Positions 1 to 5,593 of a stretch of DNA of 6,912 nucleotides are shown here, piece after piece. Source of the DNA: Candidatus Manganitrophaceae bacterium (GTDB taxonomy: Bacteria; Nitrospirota; Nitrospiria; SBBL01; Manganitrophaceae); the NCBI GenBank assembly GCA_004297235.1, contig SCUR01000521.1:1-6912 (forward strand), in the 5' to 3' direction. The position numbers and the translations under genes are program-made. Under the pieces are notes generated by a model. That model did no database searches, had not been told where the DNA came from, and saw only the letters and a list, made by a program, of their open reading frames with translations. The stretch's first letter is position 1. Each line of letters starts with the position of its first letter.

Positions 1-8
1 GAAGACTC

Positions 9-46
9 TAAGCGGATGGCTGACGGCTGAATGCTGACGGCTTCTT
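9..46 (+). repeat. Heptad-periodic intergenic repeat, copy 1
   Basis: A 38-nt element starting taagcggatggctgac, built from 7-nt units of the form NGCTGAN (ggctgac, ggctgaa, tgctgac, ggcttct). It matches copy 2 (195-232) at 33 of 38 positions without gaps, by direct reading. It sits just beyond the 3' end of tRNA-Ser (GGA). No U-tract follows on the minus strand, so it is not a canonical terminator. Confidence 0.75.
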
Positions 47-50
47 GAAC

Positions 51-143
51 TGGCGGAGAGAGGGGGATTTGAACCCCCGAGGCGACTTTTGGCCGCCTAC
101 ACGATTTCCAGTCGTGCTCCTTCAGCCGCTCGGACATCTCTCC
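51..143 (-). tRNA. tRNA-Ser (anticodon GGA)
   Basis: Class II serine tRNA read on the minus strand, 93 nt including an encoded 3' CCA (plus-strand tgg at 51-53). The acceptor stem is GGAGAGA/TCTCTCC with discriminator G. The anticodon stem is CACGA/TCGTG around the loop CTGGAAA, giving anticodon GGA, which reads UCC and UCU codons. A long variable arm (AGGCG/CGCCT) identifies it as serine-type. The T-arm is GGGGG-TTCAAAT-CCCCC, fully paired. It shares acceptor and T-loop sequence with the neighbouring tRNA-Ser (CGA), so the two probably arose by duplication. No promoter of its own is visible; it is probably cotranscribed with the upstream tRNA and tadA. Confidence 0.97.
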
Positions 144-151
144 GGAAAATA

Positions 152-179
152 CAGCTGTCAGCGATCAGCAGTCCGCTTA
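152..179 (-). repeat. Heptad-periodic intergenic repeat, inverted copy
   Basis: Read on the minus strand, this 28-nt stretch begins taagcgg, then continues with units tgctgat, cgctgac and agctg. It is thus an inverted, divergent copy of the elements at 9-46 and 195-232. It lies directly 5' of tRNA-Ser (GGA). Its tccgctta end (172-179) can pair with taagcgga (195-202) of copy 2, giving an 8-bp stem with a 15-nt loop in the spacer between the two tRNAs. Confidence 0.65.
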
Positions 180-194
180 AAGATCGAAAGGCCC

Positions 195-232
195 TAAGCG
201 GATGGCTGACAGCGGAGTGCTGATCGCTTCTT
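195..232 (+). repeat. Heptad-periodic intergenic repeat, copy 2
   Basis: A 38-nt direct repeat of the element at 9-46 (33 of 38 identical), with units ggctgac, agcggag, tgctgat and cgcttct. It lies just 3' of tRNA-Ser (CGA), in the same relative position as copy 1 has to tRNA-Ser (GGA). The tRNA plus its downstream repeat may therefore have been duplicated as a unit. Its first 8 nt form a stem with the inverted copy. Confidence 0.75.
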
Positions 233-242
233 TAAAATTAAC

Positions 243-334
243 TGGCGGAGAGAGAGGGATTTGAACCCCCGGTGGAGTTACCCCCACATCTGATTTCGAG
301 TCAGACGCCTTCAACCGAACTCGGCCATCTCTCC
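243..334 (-). tRNA. tRNA-Ser (anticodon CGA)
   Basis: Second class II serine tRNA on the minus strand, 92 nt with encoded CCA (plus-strand tgg at 243-245). The acceptor stem GGAGAGA/TCTCTCC and discriminator G are identical to the other tRNA-Ser. The anticodon stem TCTGA/TCAGA encloses the loop CTCGAAA, giving anticodon CGA, which reads UCG. The variable arm is GTGGG/TCCAC, with one G-U pair. The T-stem also has one G-U pair (GGGGG against CCCTC). It lies 50 nt downstream of the tadA stop codon in the same orientation. I see no convincing -10/-35 in that gap, so transcription from the tadA promoter is the simplest reading. Confidence 0.97.
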
Positions 335-384
335 GAAAAGGACCGACCCTCGATGACTCAACCGATTTTGGACCGCCGCGCCGA

Positions 385-876
385 TTATTTCCGATCCGCC
401 GCCTTCACTGGCTGAGCTCGCTCCCGCAGACGGCCGAAAAAGCGTTGGAGCAATTGCTCCGATTCACCCGCAAGCACACCGCCGATCACCTCGACCTGGT
501 GATTGAACCGGGGCTCCCGCGCCACTTCCATCACCGAGCCGCAAGCGCCTGCTTTCGGATCGGCCGCCCCGTACACCAGGCGATGAATCCGGGCCTGGAT
601 CAAGGCCCCGGCGCACATTGCGCACGGCTCTAACGTCACATAAAGGGTTCCGCCCAACCGCCAGCGCCCCAACGCTTCCGCGGCCTCACGAAGGACCCGT
701 ATTTCGGCATGCGCCGTCGGGTCATGCCGTCGCTCCTTCAGGTTGTAAGCGGTAAAAACGGGCGCGTCCGCACAGACGAGGACGGAGCCCACCGGCACTT
801 CTCCTTCGGAGAAGGCCGCTTCGGCCGCCTCGAGGGCTTGCCGCATGTACTGCTCATCCTGATCAGTGGGTTGCAT
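385..876 (-). CDS. tadA: tRNA-specific adenosine deaminase TadA
   Basis: A 163-aa cytoplasmic enzyme, close in length to E. coli TadA. It deaminates A34 to inosine in the wobble position of tRNA-Arg(ACG), letting one tRNA read CGU, CGC and CGA. The sequence shows the full zinc-deaminase signature: H56-A-E58 (zinc ligand and proton-shuttle Glu) within HDPTAHAEI, and P84-C85-x-x-C88 within TLEPCAMCAG. The C-terminal FFGRLR region, typical of TadA, is also present. The ATG at 876 gives an N-terminus (DEQYMRQALEAA) aligning with the E. coli helix. An internal ATG at 846 is possible and has a slightly better AGGA upstream, but would trim that helix. A strong promoter lies just upstream (912-940). 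Two tRNA-Ser genes follow in the same direction. Its tRNA-Arg substrate is not encoded in this window. Confidence 0.96.
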   Translation of the reverse strand: MQPTDQDEQYMRQALEAAEAAFSEGEVPVGSVLVCADAPVFTAYNLKERRHDPTAHAEIRVLREAAEALGRWRLGGTLYVTLEPCAMCAGALIQARIHRLVYGAADPKAGACGSVMEVAREPRFNHQVEVIGGVLAGESEQLLQRFFGRLRERAQPVKAADRK

Positions 877-911
877 GCAAGTGAGGTTGGACTGTGAAGA
901 TCATCCGACGG

Positions 912-940
912 ATTTTAGGGAATTCGACCCGAATTGTCAA
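912..940 (-). promoter_or_regulatory. Sigma70-type promoter for tadA
   Basis: On the minus strand a perfect -35 TTGACA (plus 935-940) is separated by 17 bp from the -10 TAAAAT (plus 912-917). It is the best promoter match in the window and predicts a start about 30 nt upstream of the tadA ATG. The spacer contains a perfect inverted repeat, aattcg-acc-cgaatt (921-935), which could be an operator or chance. Confidence 0.8.
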
Positions 941-1003
941 GGTAAACTCCCTTATTGATTGCCTTCACTTGAGCCGCCTGAGAACAAGATTGATCTCACG
1001 CAG

Positions 1004-1038
1004 GGGCAAGTCACCGACTTGACCCTACAGACTTGCCC
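1004..1038. promoter_or_regulatory. Operator-like cluster of GACTTG half-sites
   Basis: Three related 9-mers occur here: gggcaagtc (1004-1012, inverted), gacttgacc (1016-1024) and gacttgccc (1030-1038). The first and third are perfect inverted repeats of each other. The first and second form a tight palindrome, caagtc-acc-gacttg (1007-1021). The third overlaps the -35 box of the plus-strand promoter. The arrangement resembles a regulator-binding region between divergent genes; no regulator gene is in the window. Confidence 0.4.
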
Positions 1039-1061
1039 GATTTCCGCGATTCCTGTATAGT
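1033..1061 (+). promoter_or_regulatory. Sigma70-type promoter for the 205-aa gene/vanZ/comF cluster
   Basis: The -35 TTGCCC (1033-1038) is spaced 17 bp from the -10 TATAGT (1056-1061). It sits about 30 nt upstream of the TTG start at 1091, giving a short leader that carries the Shine-Dalgarno AGGAGG. It is divergent from the tadA promoter, with about 90 bp between the two -35 boxes. Confidence 0.65.
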
Positions 1062-1080
1062 ACGGCCCATCATCTCGACG

Positions 1081-1086
1081 AGGAGG
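1081..1086 (+). promoter_or_regulatory. Shine-Dalgarno deciding a TTG start
   Basis: A consensus AGGAGG is followed by tccc and then TTG at 1091. No ATG or GTG lies at a better distance in this frame. This near-perfect site is the main argument for TTG initiation of the 205-aa protein. Confidence 0.75.
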
Positions 1087-1090
1087 TCCC

Positions 1091-1708
1091 TTGAGCTGGC
1101 TCAACGCGTTATTCCAGCGGAAATCGACAACCCAGAATCCCGCGATCAAATCTCTTTATCGAAGCCAAGGGAAAGTGGATCAGAAGGCGGAGGAGATCAT
1201 CACCCTCCTCCCCAAATTGGGGGAGACGATCCGCCAGGGAGCCGATTATCTCTATATCAAGGTGCTGCAGGAGCAGATCCGCGGCTACGATATCCGCTTT
1301 GGAAGCAAGGTGGTGGATCAGATCGACGATTCGAAGAAATCGGCCGTCCTTCACAAGCTGACCAGCCTCATGCTGGTGGCCTTCTTTAACGAAATCTCGG
1401 AGCAATACCCCGACTCCCCCATTGCATCGGCGCTCACGGACGCCCTTCATTACGAGGTCTACCGATCTCTCCCCTCCAAAGACAGCTTTATCGATTATCT
1501 GACGTATCGCAATCCCAACTTCGAAGATCCGCGATTGGCGCCGGCATTCAAGTTCGGCAACGATGTCGCCGAGATTCTACAAACGCTCGATCTCTCTTTT
1601 TCATTCATGGTCTCGCAGCAGTCGACGATCATCTCCGAGATTTCACGAAAGCTTATCCGGCTGGTCCTCTTTGATGAACCGATCGAGGCCGCACCCCCGT
1701 CGCCATGA
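1091..1708 (+). CDS. Unrecognised 205-aa, probably helical cytoplasmic protein
   Basis: I do not recognise this family. The TTG start at 1091 is supported by AGGAGG four nt upstream and by a promoter at 1033-1061. The protein has no signal peptide and no convincing membrane segment. It looks mostly alpha-helical, with alternating charged and hydrophobic stretches (QKAEEIITLLPKLGETI near residues 31-47, KVLQEQIRGYDIRFG near 57-71). A hydrophobic run, LTSLMLVAFFNEI, lies near residue 90, and the short C-terminal tail is proline-rich (EAAPPSP). There are no cysteines to suggest metal binding. Its stop codon overlaps the vanZ start in ATGA (1705-1708), so the two are probably translationally coupled and the product may act with the membrane protein. 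Codon use matches its neighbours, giving no sign of recent transfer. That it is a real gene is fairly certain; its function is unknown. Confidence 0.8.
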   Translation: MSWLNALFQRKSTTQNPAIKSLYRSQGKVDQKAEEIITLLPKLGETIRQGADYLYIKVLQEQIRGYDIRFGSKVVDQIDDSKKSAVLHKLTSLMLVAFFNEISEQYPDSPIASALTDALHYEVYRSLPSKDSFIDYLTYRNPNFEDPRLAPAFKFGNDVAEILQTLDLSFSFMVSQQSTIISEISRKLIRLVLFDEPIEAAPPSP

Positions 1709-2301
1709 AATACTACCTCGGCCCGATCCTTTGGATGGGATTGATGTTCCTCTTCTCCACCGACGCCGGGTCGATGGTCCATACCAATGCCCTCCTCGCC
1801 CCCGCCATTAAATTCTTTGTCCCCGAGATTTCCAGGAAAAACCTGGTCATCACCTTGATTACCATCCGGAAAATGGCGCATGTGGTCGAATATGCCATCC
1901 TGTCGCTCTTGTGGCTGCGTGCCCTGAAGCAAGGCCGGCCGGGATGGTCGTGGCGGGCCGCGTTCGGCGCCCTCGCCATTTCTATCATCTATGCCAGTCT
2001 CGACGAATTACACCAGTCTTTCGTCCTCACCCGCACGGCCAGCCTTCAGGATGTCGGCTTCGATTCTTTCGGAGCGATCCTGGGACAGGGACTCTGGGGG
2101 CTCTCCCGCAGCAAACTTCTCTCGACCATTCAGGCAAAATTCTTCGGCTGGTGGTTCGCCTGGGGGGTCTTCTCCGCAATCATGGTGCTCATTGTTTTAA
2201 AAGGAGGCGCGCTCTCTTTCTGGAAAATGCTGTTGATCATTTTAAGCGTCGGGGTTCTCTCCGGCGCCGCGGGGGTGGTCTACTATGCCCGGCATCGCTG
2301 A
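1705..2301 (+). CDS. VanZ-family membrane protein
   Basis: A 198-aa polytopic inner-membrane protein. The VanZ-family core is visible: R55-K56-x-x-H59-x-x-E62-Y63 at the start of the second membrane helix, D100-E101-x-H103-Q104 after the third, then R110 and D116 followed by a glycine-containing helix near 121-133. Family members are often shorter, with about four helices. Here two further hydrophobic segments (about 149-166 and 172-194) extend the C-terminus. VanZ itself confers low-level teicoplanin resistance, but most relatives have no defined role, so resistance should not be assumed. The start overlaps the previous stop by 4 nt (ATGA), and the comF start lies 17 nt inside its 3' end, indicating a tightly coupled operon. 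Confidence 0.88.
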   Translation: MKYYLGPILWMGLMFLFSTDAGSMVHTNALLAPAIKFFVPEISRKNLVITLITIRKMAHVVEYAILSLLWLRALKQGRPGWSWRAAFGALAISIIYASLDELHQSFVLTRTASLQDVGFDSFGAILGQGLWGLSRSKLLSTIQAKFFGWWFAWGVFSAIMVLIVLKGGALSFWKMLLIILSVGVLSGAAGVVYYARHR

Positions 2302-3031
2302 GCGCGGATCCTTCTTTCTGCAAAAGCTGCTTCATCTGATCTATCCGCGCGCCTGCATTCACTGCAATCTCCCCCTGGCGGAGGGGAGATCGAACCTTCC
2401 TTTTTGCCCCGGCTGTTGGGGAACCCTCCGGTTACAGACAGGGCCCCATTGTCCTATCTGCGCGACCCCCTTCTCCTCTCCTTCGGCGCTCCTGCATAGT
2501 CCCGATCATCACTGCGGGGAGTGCCGAGAACATCCGCCGGCCTTCTCGCGGGCCATCACCCCCTATGCTTATGAAGGGGTTCTGGCCGATGCGATACAAC
2601 GCTTCAAGTACCAAAAACAGACCTCCCTGGCCGACCCCTTGGCGCGACTCTGGGTGGAGACGCTGACAACCGCGCCATTCGATCGGGTCACCGCCATCCC
2701 GCTCCATCCGGCCCGCCTTCGGACGCGCGAGTTCAATCAATCGCTCCTGCTCGCGCAAAAAATCGCCCGTTTGATACGGGTGCCTCTTCTGATCGACGGA
2801 CTGAGCCGCTCTCGAGACACCCTTCCCCAGGTCGGCCTCTCGCGGAAAGAACGGGAACAGAATGTCCGCCGGGCCTTTTATTTGTCCAATCCGATACCGA
2901 TCCGAGAGAAGCGTATACTCCTGGTGGATGACGTCTATACCACCGGCGCCACCCTGCGGGAAGGGGCAAAAACCCTCCTGAAGGGAGGGGCCAAGGAGGT
3001 CATCGTCGCCGCGATCGCCCGAATGATCTGA
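2285..3031 (+). CDS. comF: ComF-family phosphoribosyltransferase-like protein
   Basis: A 248-aa protein of the ComF/GntX family, cytoplasmic and linked to natural transformation in several bacteria (single-stranded DNA import or later steps); its exact biochemical role is unsettled. The N-terminus is a cysteine-rich zinc-binding region with four pairs: C24/C27, C41/C44, C56/C59 and C77/C80. The phosphoribosyltransferase-type domain follows: an R-rich RLRTREFNQS motif (144-153), LPQVGLSRKEREQNVRRAF (180-198), and the PRPP-binding loop ILLVDDVYTTGAT (211-223) with adjacent acidic D215-D216. The ATG at 2285 overlaps vanZ by 17 nt and has a G-rich SD-like stretch upstream (2271-2279). Typical ComF proteins are of similar length, so it appears complete. 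No other competence gene is in view. A hairpin repeat follows the stop. Confidence 0.93.
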   Translation: MPGIAERGSFFLQKLLHLIYPRACIHCNLPLAEGRSNLPFCPGCWGTLRLQTGPHCPICATPFSSPSALLHSPDHHCGECREHPPAFSRAITPYAYEGVLADAIQRFKYQKQTSLADPLARLWVETLTTAPFDRVTAIPLHPARLRTREFNQSLLLAQKIARLIRVPLLIDGLSRSRDTLPQVGLSRKEREQNVRRAFYLSNPIPIREKRILLVDDVYTTGATLREGAKTLLKGGAKEVIVAAIARMI

Positions 3032-3036
3032 AATAT

Positions 3037-3099
3037 CGTGAGGCGTAAGGGGAAAAGCTTTAAACCTTTTGAACGGACCCCTTCCGCCTCACGCCTGAC
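3037..3099. repeat. Long inverted repeat of GTGAGGC-type heptads after comF
   Basis: Arms 3037-3052 and 3078-3093 pair over 16 positions with a single mismatch (3046 against 3084), around a 25-nt AT-rich loop. Each arm is built from 7-nt units: gtgaggc, gtaaggg on the plus strand, and gtcaggc, gtgaggc, ggaaggg on the minus strand (from 3099 down to 3079). It starts five nt after the comF stop. It could act as a transcript 3'-end hairpin, but no U-tract follows directly, so I call it a repeat rather than a terminator. Confidence 0.7.
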
Positions 3100-3128
3100 C
3101 CTGCACCTGTTTTGCTCTTCTAAGCCTC

Positions 3129-3157
3129 TTGTATTTTTCAGACAACCTCGTTATGAT
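3129..3157 (+). promoter_or_regulatory. Sigma70-type promoter for the 132-aa membrane protein
   Basis: The -35 TTGTAT (3129-3134) is spaced 17 bp from the -10 TATGAT (3152-3157), in an AT-richer stretch between genes. It lies about 35 nt before an AAGGA Shine-Dalgarno (3184-3188) and the ATG at 3198. Confidence 0.65.
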
Positions 3158-3197
3158 ATCTCTCCACATTAAGCTTATTGAATAAGGAAATACTGCT

Positions 3198-3596
3198 ATG
3201 CAAGATCGTGTGGAACAGATTCAAGTCCCAACCCGAGAGGCCGTTGTTGAAAAAAAAGATCTCGGCGCCCTTTGGGCGGTGGGGGTGGTCCTCTCGCTGA
3301 TTCTCACCCTCGCCGGTTACGCCTGGAATCCCCCCCGGTATGAAGCGCTGGTCAGCAACAGCGTCGATCCCACCGAGGCCCAGGTGGAGAACGGCCAGAA
3401 CAAAATCGTCGCCGACGCGCTCAACCAGGGCAAAGTTCAATACGATAAGAATATGGTCAAATTGGTCCGCCTCCGTCCCGCTCCCGAAATCTTTTTCATC
3501 GACCTGTTCAAGCTCCTCCTCTTCCCCACCGCGCCGATCGTCATCGTCGGAATGCTGATCCGAAAGAGCATCCAGCAGGCCCGAGAAACGGGATAA
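3198..3596 (+). CDS. Unrecognised small two-pass membrane protein
   Basis: A 132-aa protein I do not recognise. It has a charged N-terminal tail (residues 1-22), a first membrane helix (about 24-43, GALWAVGVVLSLILTLAGYAW) and a polar loop of about 55 residues rich in N, Q and D. A second hydrophobic helix follows (about 98-121, FFIDLFKLLLFPTAPIVIVGML), then a basic tail (RKSIQQARETG). There are no cysteines. By the positive-inside rule the basic C-terminus suggests both ends are cytoplasmic and the loop outside. The start has AAGGA 9 nt upstream and a clear promoter. The ABC exporter gene begins 62 nt after its stop with no obvious promoter between, so it may be cotranscribed and could be an accessory subunit. 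That link is inference only. Confidence 0.8.
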   Translation: MQDRVEQIQVPTREAVVEKKDLGALWAVGVVLSLILTLAGYAWNPPRYEALVSNSVDPTEAQVENGQNKIVADALNQGKVQYDKNMVKLVRLRPAPEIFFIDLFKLLLFPTAPIVIVGMLIRKSIQQARETG

Positions 3597-3658
3597 GCGC
3601 CGATCCCCGACCGCTCCGGCGTCCGACCCTTGAACGTCTTCGACAAGGCCCGCAATCC

Positions 3659-5425
3659 GTGCAGATTCAGAGCCATGCTTCTCTCCGCCGCATTCTGAGC
3701 TTCACCCGTCCCCACCGGGGGACCCTGGCGCTGGCGACCCTCTTTCTCCTCCTCTCCTCTCTGATCAGCCTGGGACTCCCTTGGGTCGTTCGTCATCAGG
3801 TCGACGCGATCCTGGTCGATCACAGGATGGTTCCGCCGACCCTTTTGCTCGGCCTGATCGTCCTTTTTCTCATCCAAGCCCTCTTTTCGTTCTGGCACAA
3901 CTATCTCCTGGGAGCGGTCGGGCAGCGGATTCTGGCCCAGCTTCGAATCACCCTTTTCTCGCACCTGGAGTCGCTTTCCCTTTCCTTTTACAGCCACCGC
4001 AGGACGGGAGAACTCCTTTCTCGATTGACCAACGATCTGGCGGTGGTCCAAACGCTTGCAACGGAGCTTCCGGTCAATCTCACCCGGCAGGCACTGACCT
4101 TGATCGGCGGCATCGCGATCCTTCTCTACATGCACTGGCAGCTGACCTTCCTCGTCCTCCTGCTGATTCCGATCGTCGTCGGCGTGGCGCGATGGATGGG
4201 GAAGCGGCTGAAAAAACTCTCCCTCTCGGCACAAGACCATCTGGCCGATACGACCACCCTGATGGAAGAGATGCTTTCGGGAATCCGGACGATCAAGTCG
4301 TTCGGCCGCGAGGCGTATGAGCAGGCCCGCTTCTCGCGGCAGATCGAGAAGACCCTGGCCGTGACCCTCACGCGGCTTCGGATCTCGGCCGCTTTCGGGC
4401 CGGTGATGGTCTTCCTGGGATTCAGCGCGGCGACCGCCATTCTCTGGTACGGCGCGCGGCAGATTCTCCTCGGCGCCATCACCCCGGGGGAGGTGGTCGC
4501 CTTTATTATCTACGCCGTGATCATCACCGGGCCGATCGGAAGTTTCGCCCGGCTCTTCTCGCAGGTGCAGGAAGGATTGGGGTCCAGCCAGCGGGTTTTT
4601 GAAATTCTCGACACGAAACCCCAGGTCGTCGATCTCCCCACCGCCCGGCCGCTCCCGCCGATTCAAGGAGAGGTGCGCTTCAGAGAGGTTTCCTTCCACT
4701 ATCTTCCCGACCAGCCGGTGCTGCAGGGAATCTCCTTCACCGTTCAGCCGGGGGAGAAGGTCGCCCTGATCGGCCCCAGCGGCGCCGGCAAGAGCACCCT
4801 CATTCACCTCCTTCACCGGTTTTACGATCCGATGACCGGATCGATTACGATCGACGGACATCCTCTGAGAGAGGTTTCCGTCAAAAGCTACTACGACCAG
4901 ATCGCCTACGTCCCTCAGGAGGTGATCCTCTTTGGGGGAACCCTCCGCGAAAACATCCTCTACGGCAAGCCCGACGCCGCGGAGGCGGAGCTGCGGGCCG
5001 CCTCCCGCGCCGCGCACGCCCACGATTTCATCACCGCCTTTCCCCAAGGCTATGAGACCCAGGTCGGCGAGAAAGGGCTGACCCTATCGGGGGGGCAGCG
5101 CCAGCGCATCGCGATCGCGCGCGCTTTCTTAAAGAACCCCCGGCTGCTGATCTTGGACGAGGCGACCGCTTACCTCGACAACGAATCGGAGCTCTTCATC
5201 CAAGAAGCGCTGGAGCGCTTGATGGCGGGGAAGACCACCTTCGTGATCGCCCACCGGTTGACGACGATCCAGAAGGCCGATCGGATCTTGGTCTTAAACA
5301 AGGGAGGCCTGGTGGAGCAAGGAACCCACACCGCGCTGATGAAGCAGCAGGGCCTCTACTATCACCTCTATACGCTTAAGACCGTCGGAGCGGAGACATC
5401 CCTCCCCGACCGGGAAAACTTCTAA
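3659..5425 (+). CDS. ABC exporter half-transporter, MsbA-like (membrane plus ATPase domains)
   Basis: A complete 588-aa half-transporter, expected to work as a homodimer in the inner membrane. The N-terminal exporter-type membrane domain (about 14-310) has six hydrophobic helices. The ATPase domain (about 337-575) shows Walker A GPSGAGKST (372-380), Q-loop Q420, signature LSGGQ (476-480), Walker B LLILDE (496-501) and H-loop H532. The D-loop reads AYLD (504-507), where many homologues have SALD. Architecture and motifs match the MsbA/lipid A-core flippase group and multidrug exporters; lipid export is the most likely role, but substrate cannot be read from sequence. The GTG start at 3659 has only a weak AAGG upstream and gives a normal N-terminus (LRRILSFTRPHRG). 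It is probably cotranscribed with the preceding small membrane protein. No lipid A gene is adjacent, so msbA is not assigned. Confidence 0.93.
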   Translation: MQIQSHASLRRILSFTRPHRGTLALATLFLLLSSLISLGLPWVVRHQVDAILVDHRMVPPTLLLGLIVLFLIQALFSFWHNYLLGAVGQRILAQLRITLFSHLESLSLSFYSHRRTGELLSRLTNDLAVVQTLATELPVNLTRQALTLIGGIAILLYMHWQLTFLVLLLIPIVVGVARWMGKRLKKLSLSAQDHLADTTTLMEEMLSGIRTIKSFGREAYEQARFSRQIEKTLAVTLTRLRISAAFGPVMVFLGFSAATAILWYGARQILLGAITPGEVVAFIIYAVIITGPIGSFARLFSQVQEGLGSSQRVFEILDTKPQVVDLPTARPLPPIQGEVRFREVSFHYLPDQPVLQGISFTVQPGEKVALIGPSGAGKSTLIHLLHRFYDPMTGSITIDGHPLREVSVKSYYDQIAYVPQEVILFGGTLRENILYGKPDAAEAELRAASRAAHAHDFITAFPQGYETQVGEKGLTLSGGQRQRIAIARAFLKNPRLLILDEATAYLDNESELFIQEALERLMAGKTTFVIAHRLTTIQKADRILVLNKGGLVEQGTHTALMKQQGLYYHLYTLKTVGAETSLPDRENF

Positions 5426-5489
5426 TCCGAGTTCACGGGGAAGAAGGCGCCGCCGATCAGCCGATCGATTGACGCGTCCCGAGCTAAAC

Positions 5490-5501
5490 CGAATCGATTC
5501 G
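5490..5501. repeat. 12-bp perfect palindrome between exporter and YbaK genes
   Basis: cgaatcgattcg is a perfect palindrome. It is nested within a longer but looser inverted repeat, gccgatcga (5460-5468) against tcgatcggc (5499-5507) with a 30-nt loop. It lies in the 168-nt gap and might contribute to ending the exporter transcript or be a protein site. No U-tract follows, so neither is firm. Confidence 0.3.
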
Positions 5502-5544
5502 ATCGGCCGCTTCCGCCGCGCTCCAAACCCTTCCGGGAACCGCC

Positions 5545-5574
5545 TTGAACCGCCCCCAATGAATCGGCTAGAAT
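5545..5574 (+). promoter_or_regulatory. Sigma70-type promoter for the YbaK-family gene
   Basis: The -35 TTGAAC (5545-5550) is spaced 18 bp from the -10 TAGAAT (5569-5574). The predicted transcript start is close to 5581, leaving a leader of only about a dozen nt that carries AAGAGG (5581-5586), spaced 7 nt from the ATG. Confidence 0.6.
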
Positions 5575-5593
5575 AAAATTAAGAGGTAATAAT

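Noticed and set aside
1..240. CRISPR array or tRNA-targeted integrated element
   Set aside because: The repeats are short, degenerate and partly inverted, with no regular spacers. No integrase or duplicated tRNA 3' end suggesting an att site is present; the two complete tRNAs have different anticodons.
335..384. Separate promoter for the tRNA genes
   Set aside because: A TTGAGT-like -35 exists on the minus strand, but nothing resembling a -10 lies at 16-18 bp from it.
1019..1024. TTGACC as an alternative -35 for the plus-strand operon
   Set aside because: No -10-like hexamer lies 16-18 bp downstream; the TTGCCC/TATAGT pair at 1033-1061 has ideal 17-bp spacing.
1033..1389. Plus-strand frame with an ATG start overlapping the start of the 205-aa gene
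   Set aside because: It begins inside the promoter, has low-complexity composition and no Shine-Dalgarno; the TTG frame has AGGAGG and continues into the coupled operon.
3437..5047. A long open frame (536 codons) on the minus strand
   Set aside because: It lies antisense to the exporter and the small membrane protein. Its translation is repetitive, charged and glycine/arginine-rich with no domain, as expected of a shadow of a GC-rich gene. The plus-strand frame carries every ABC motif.
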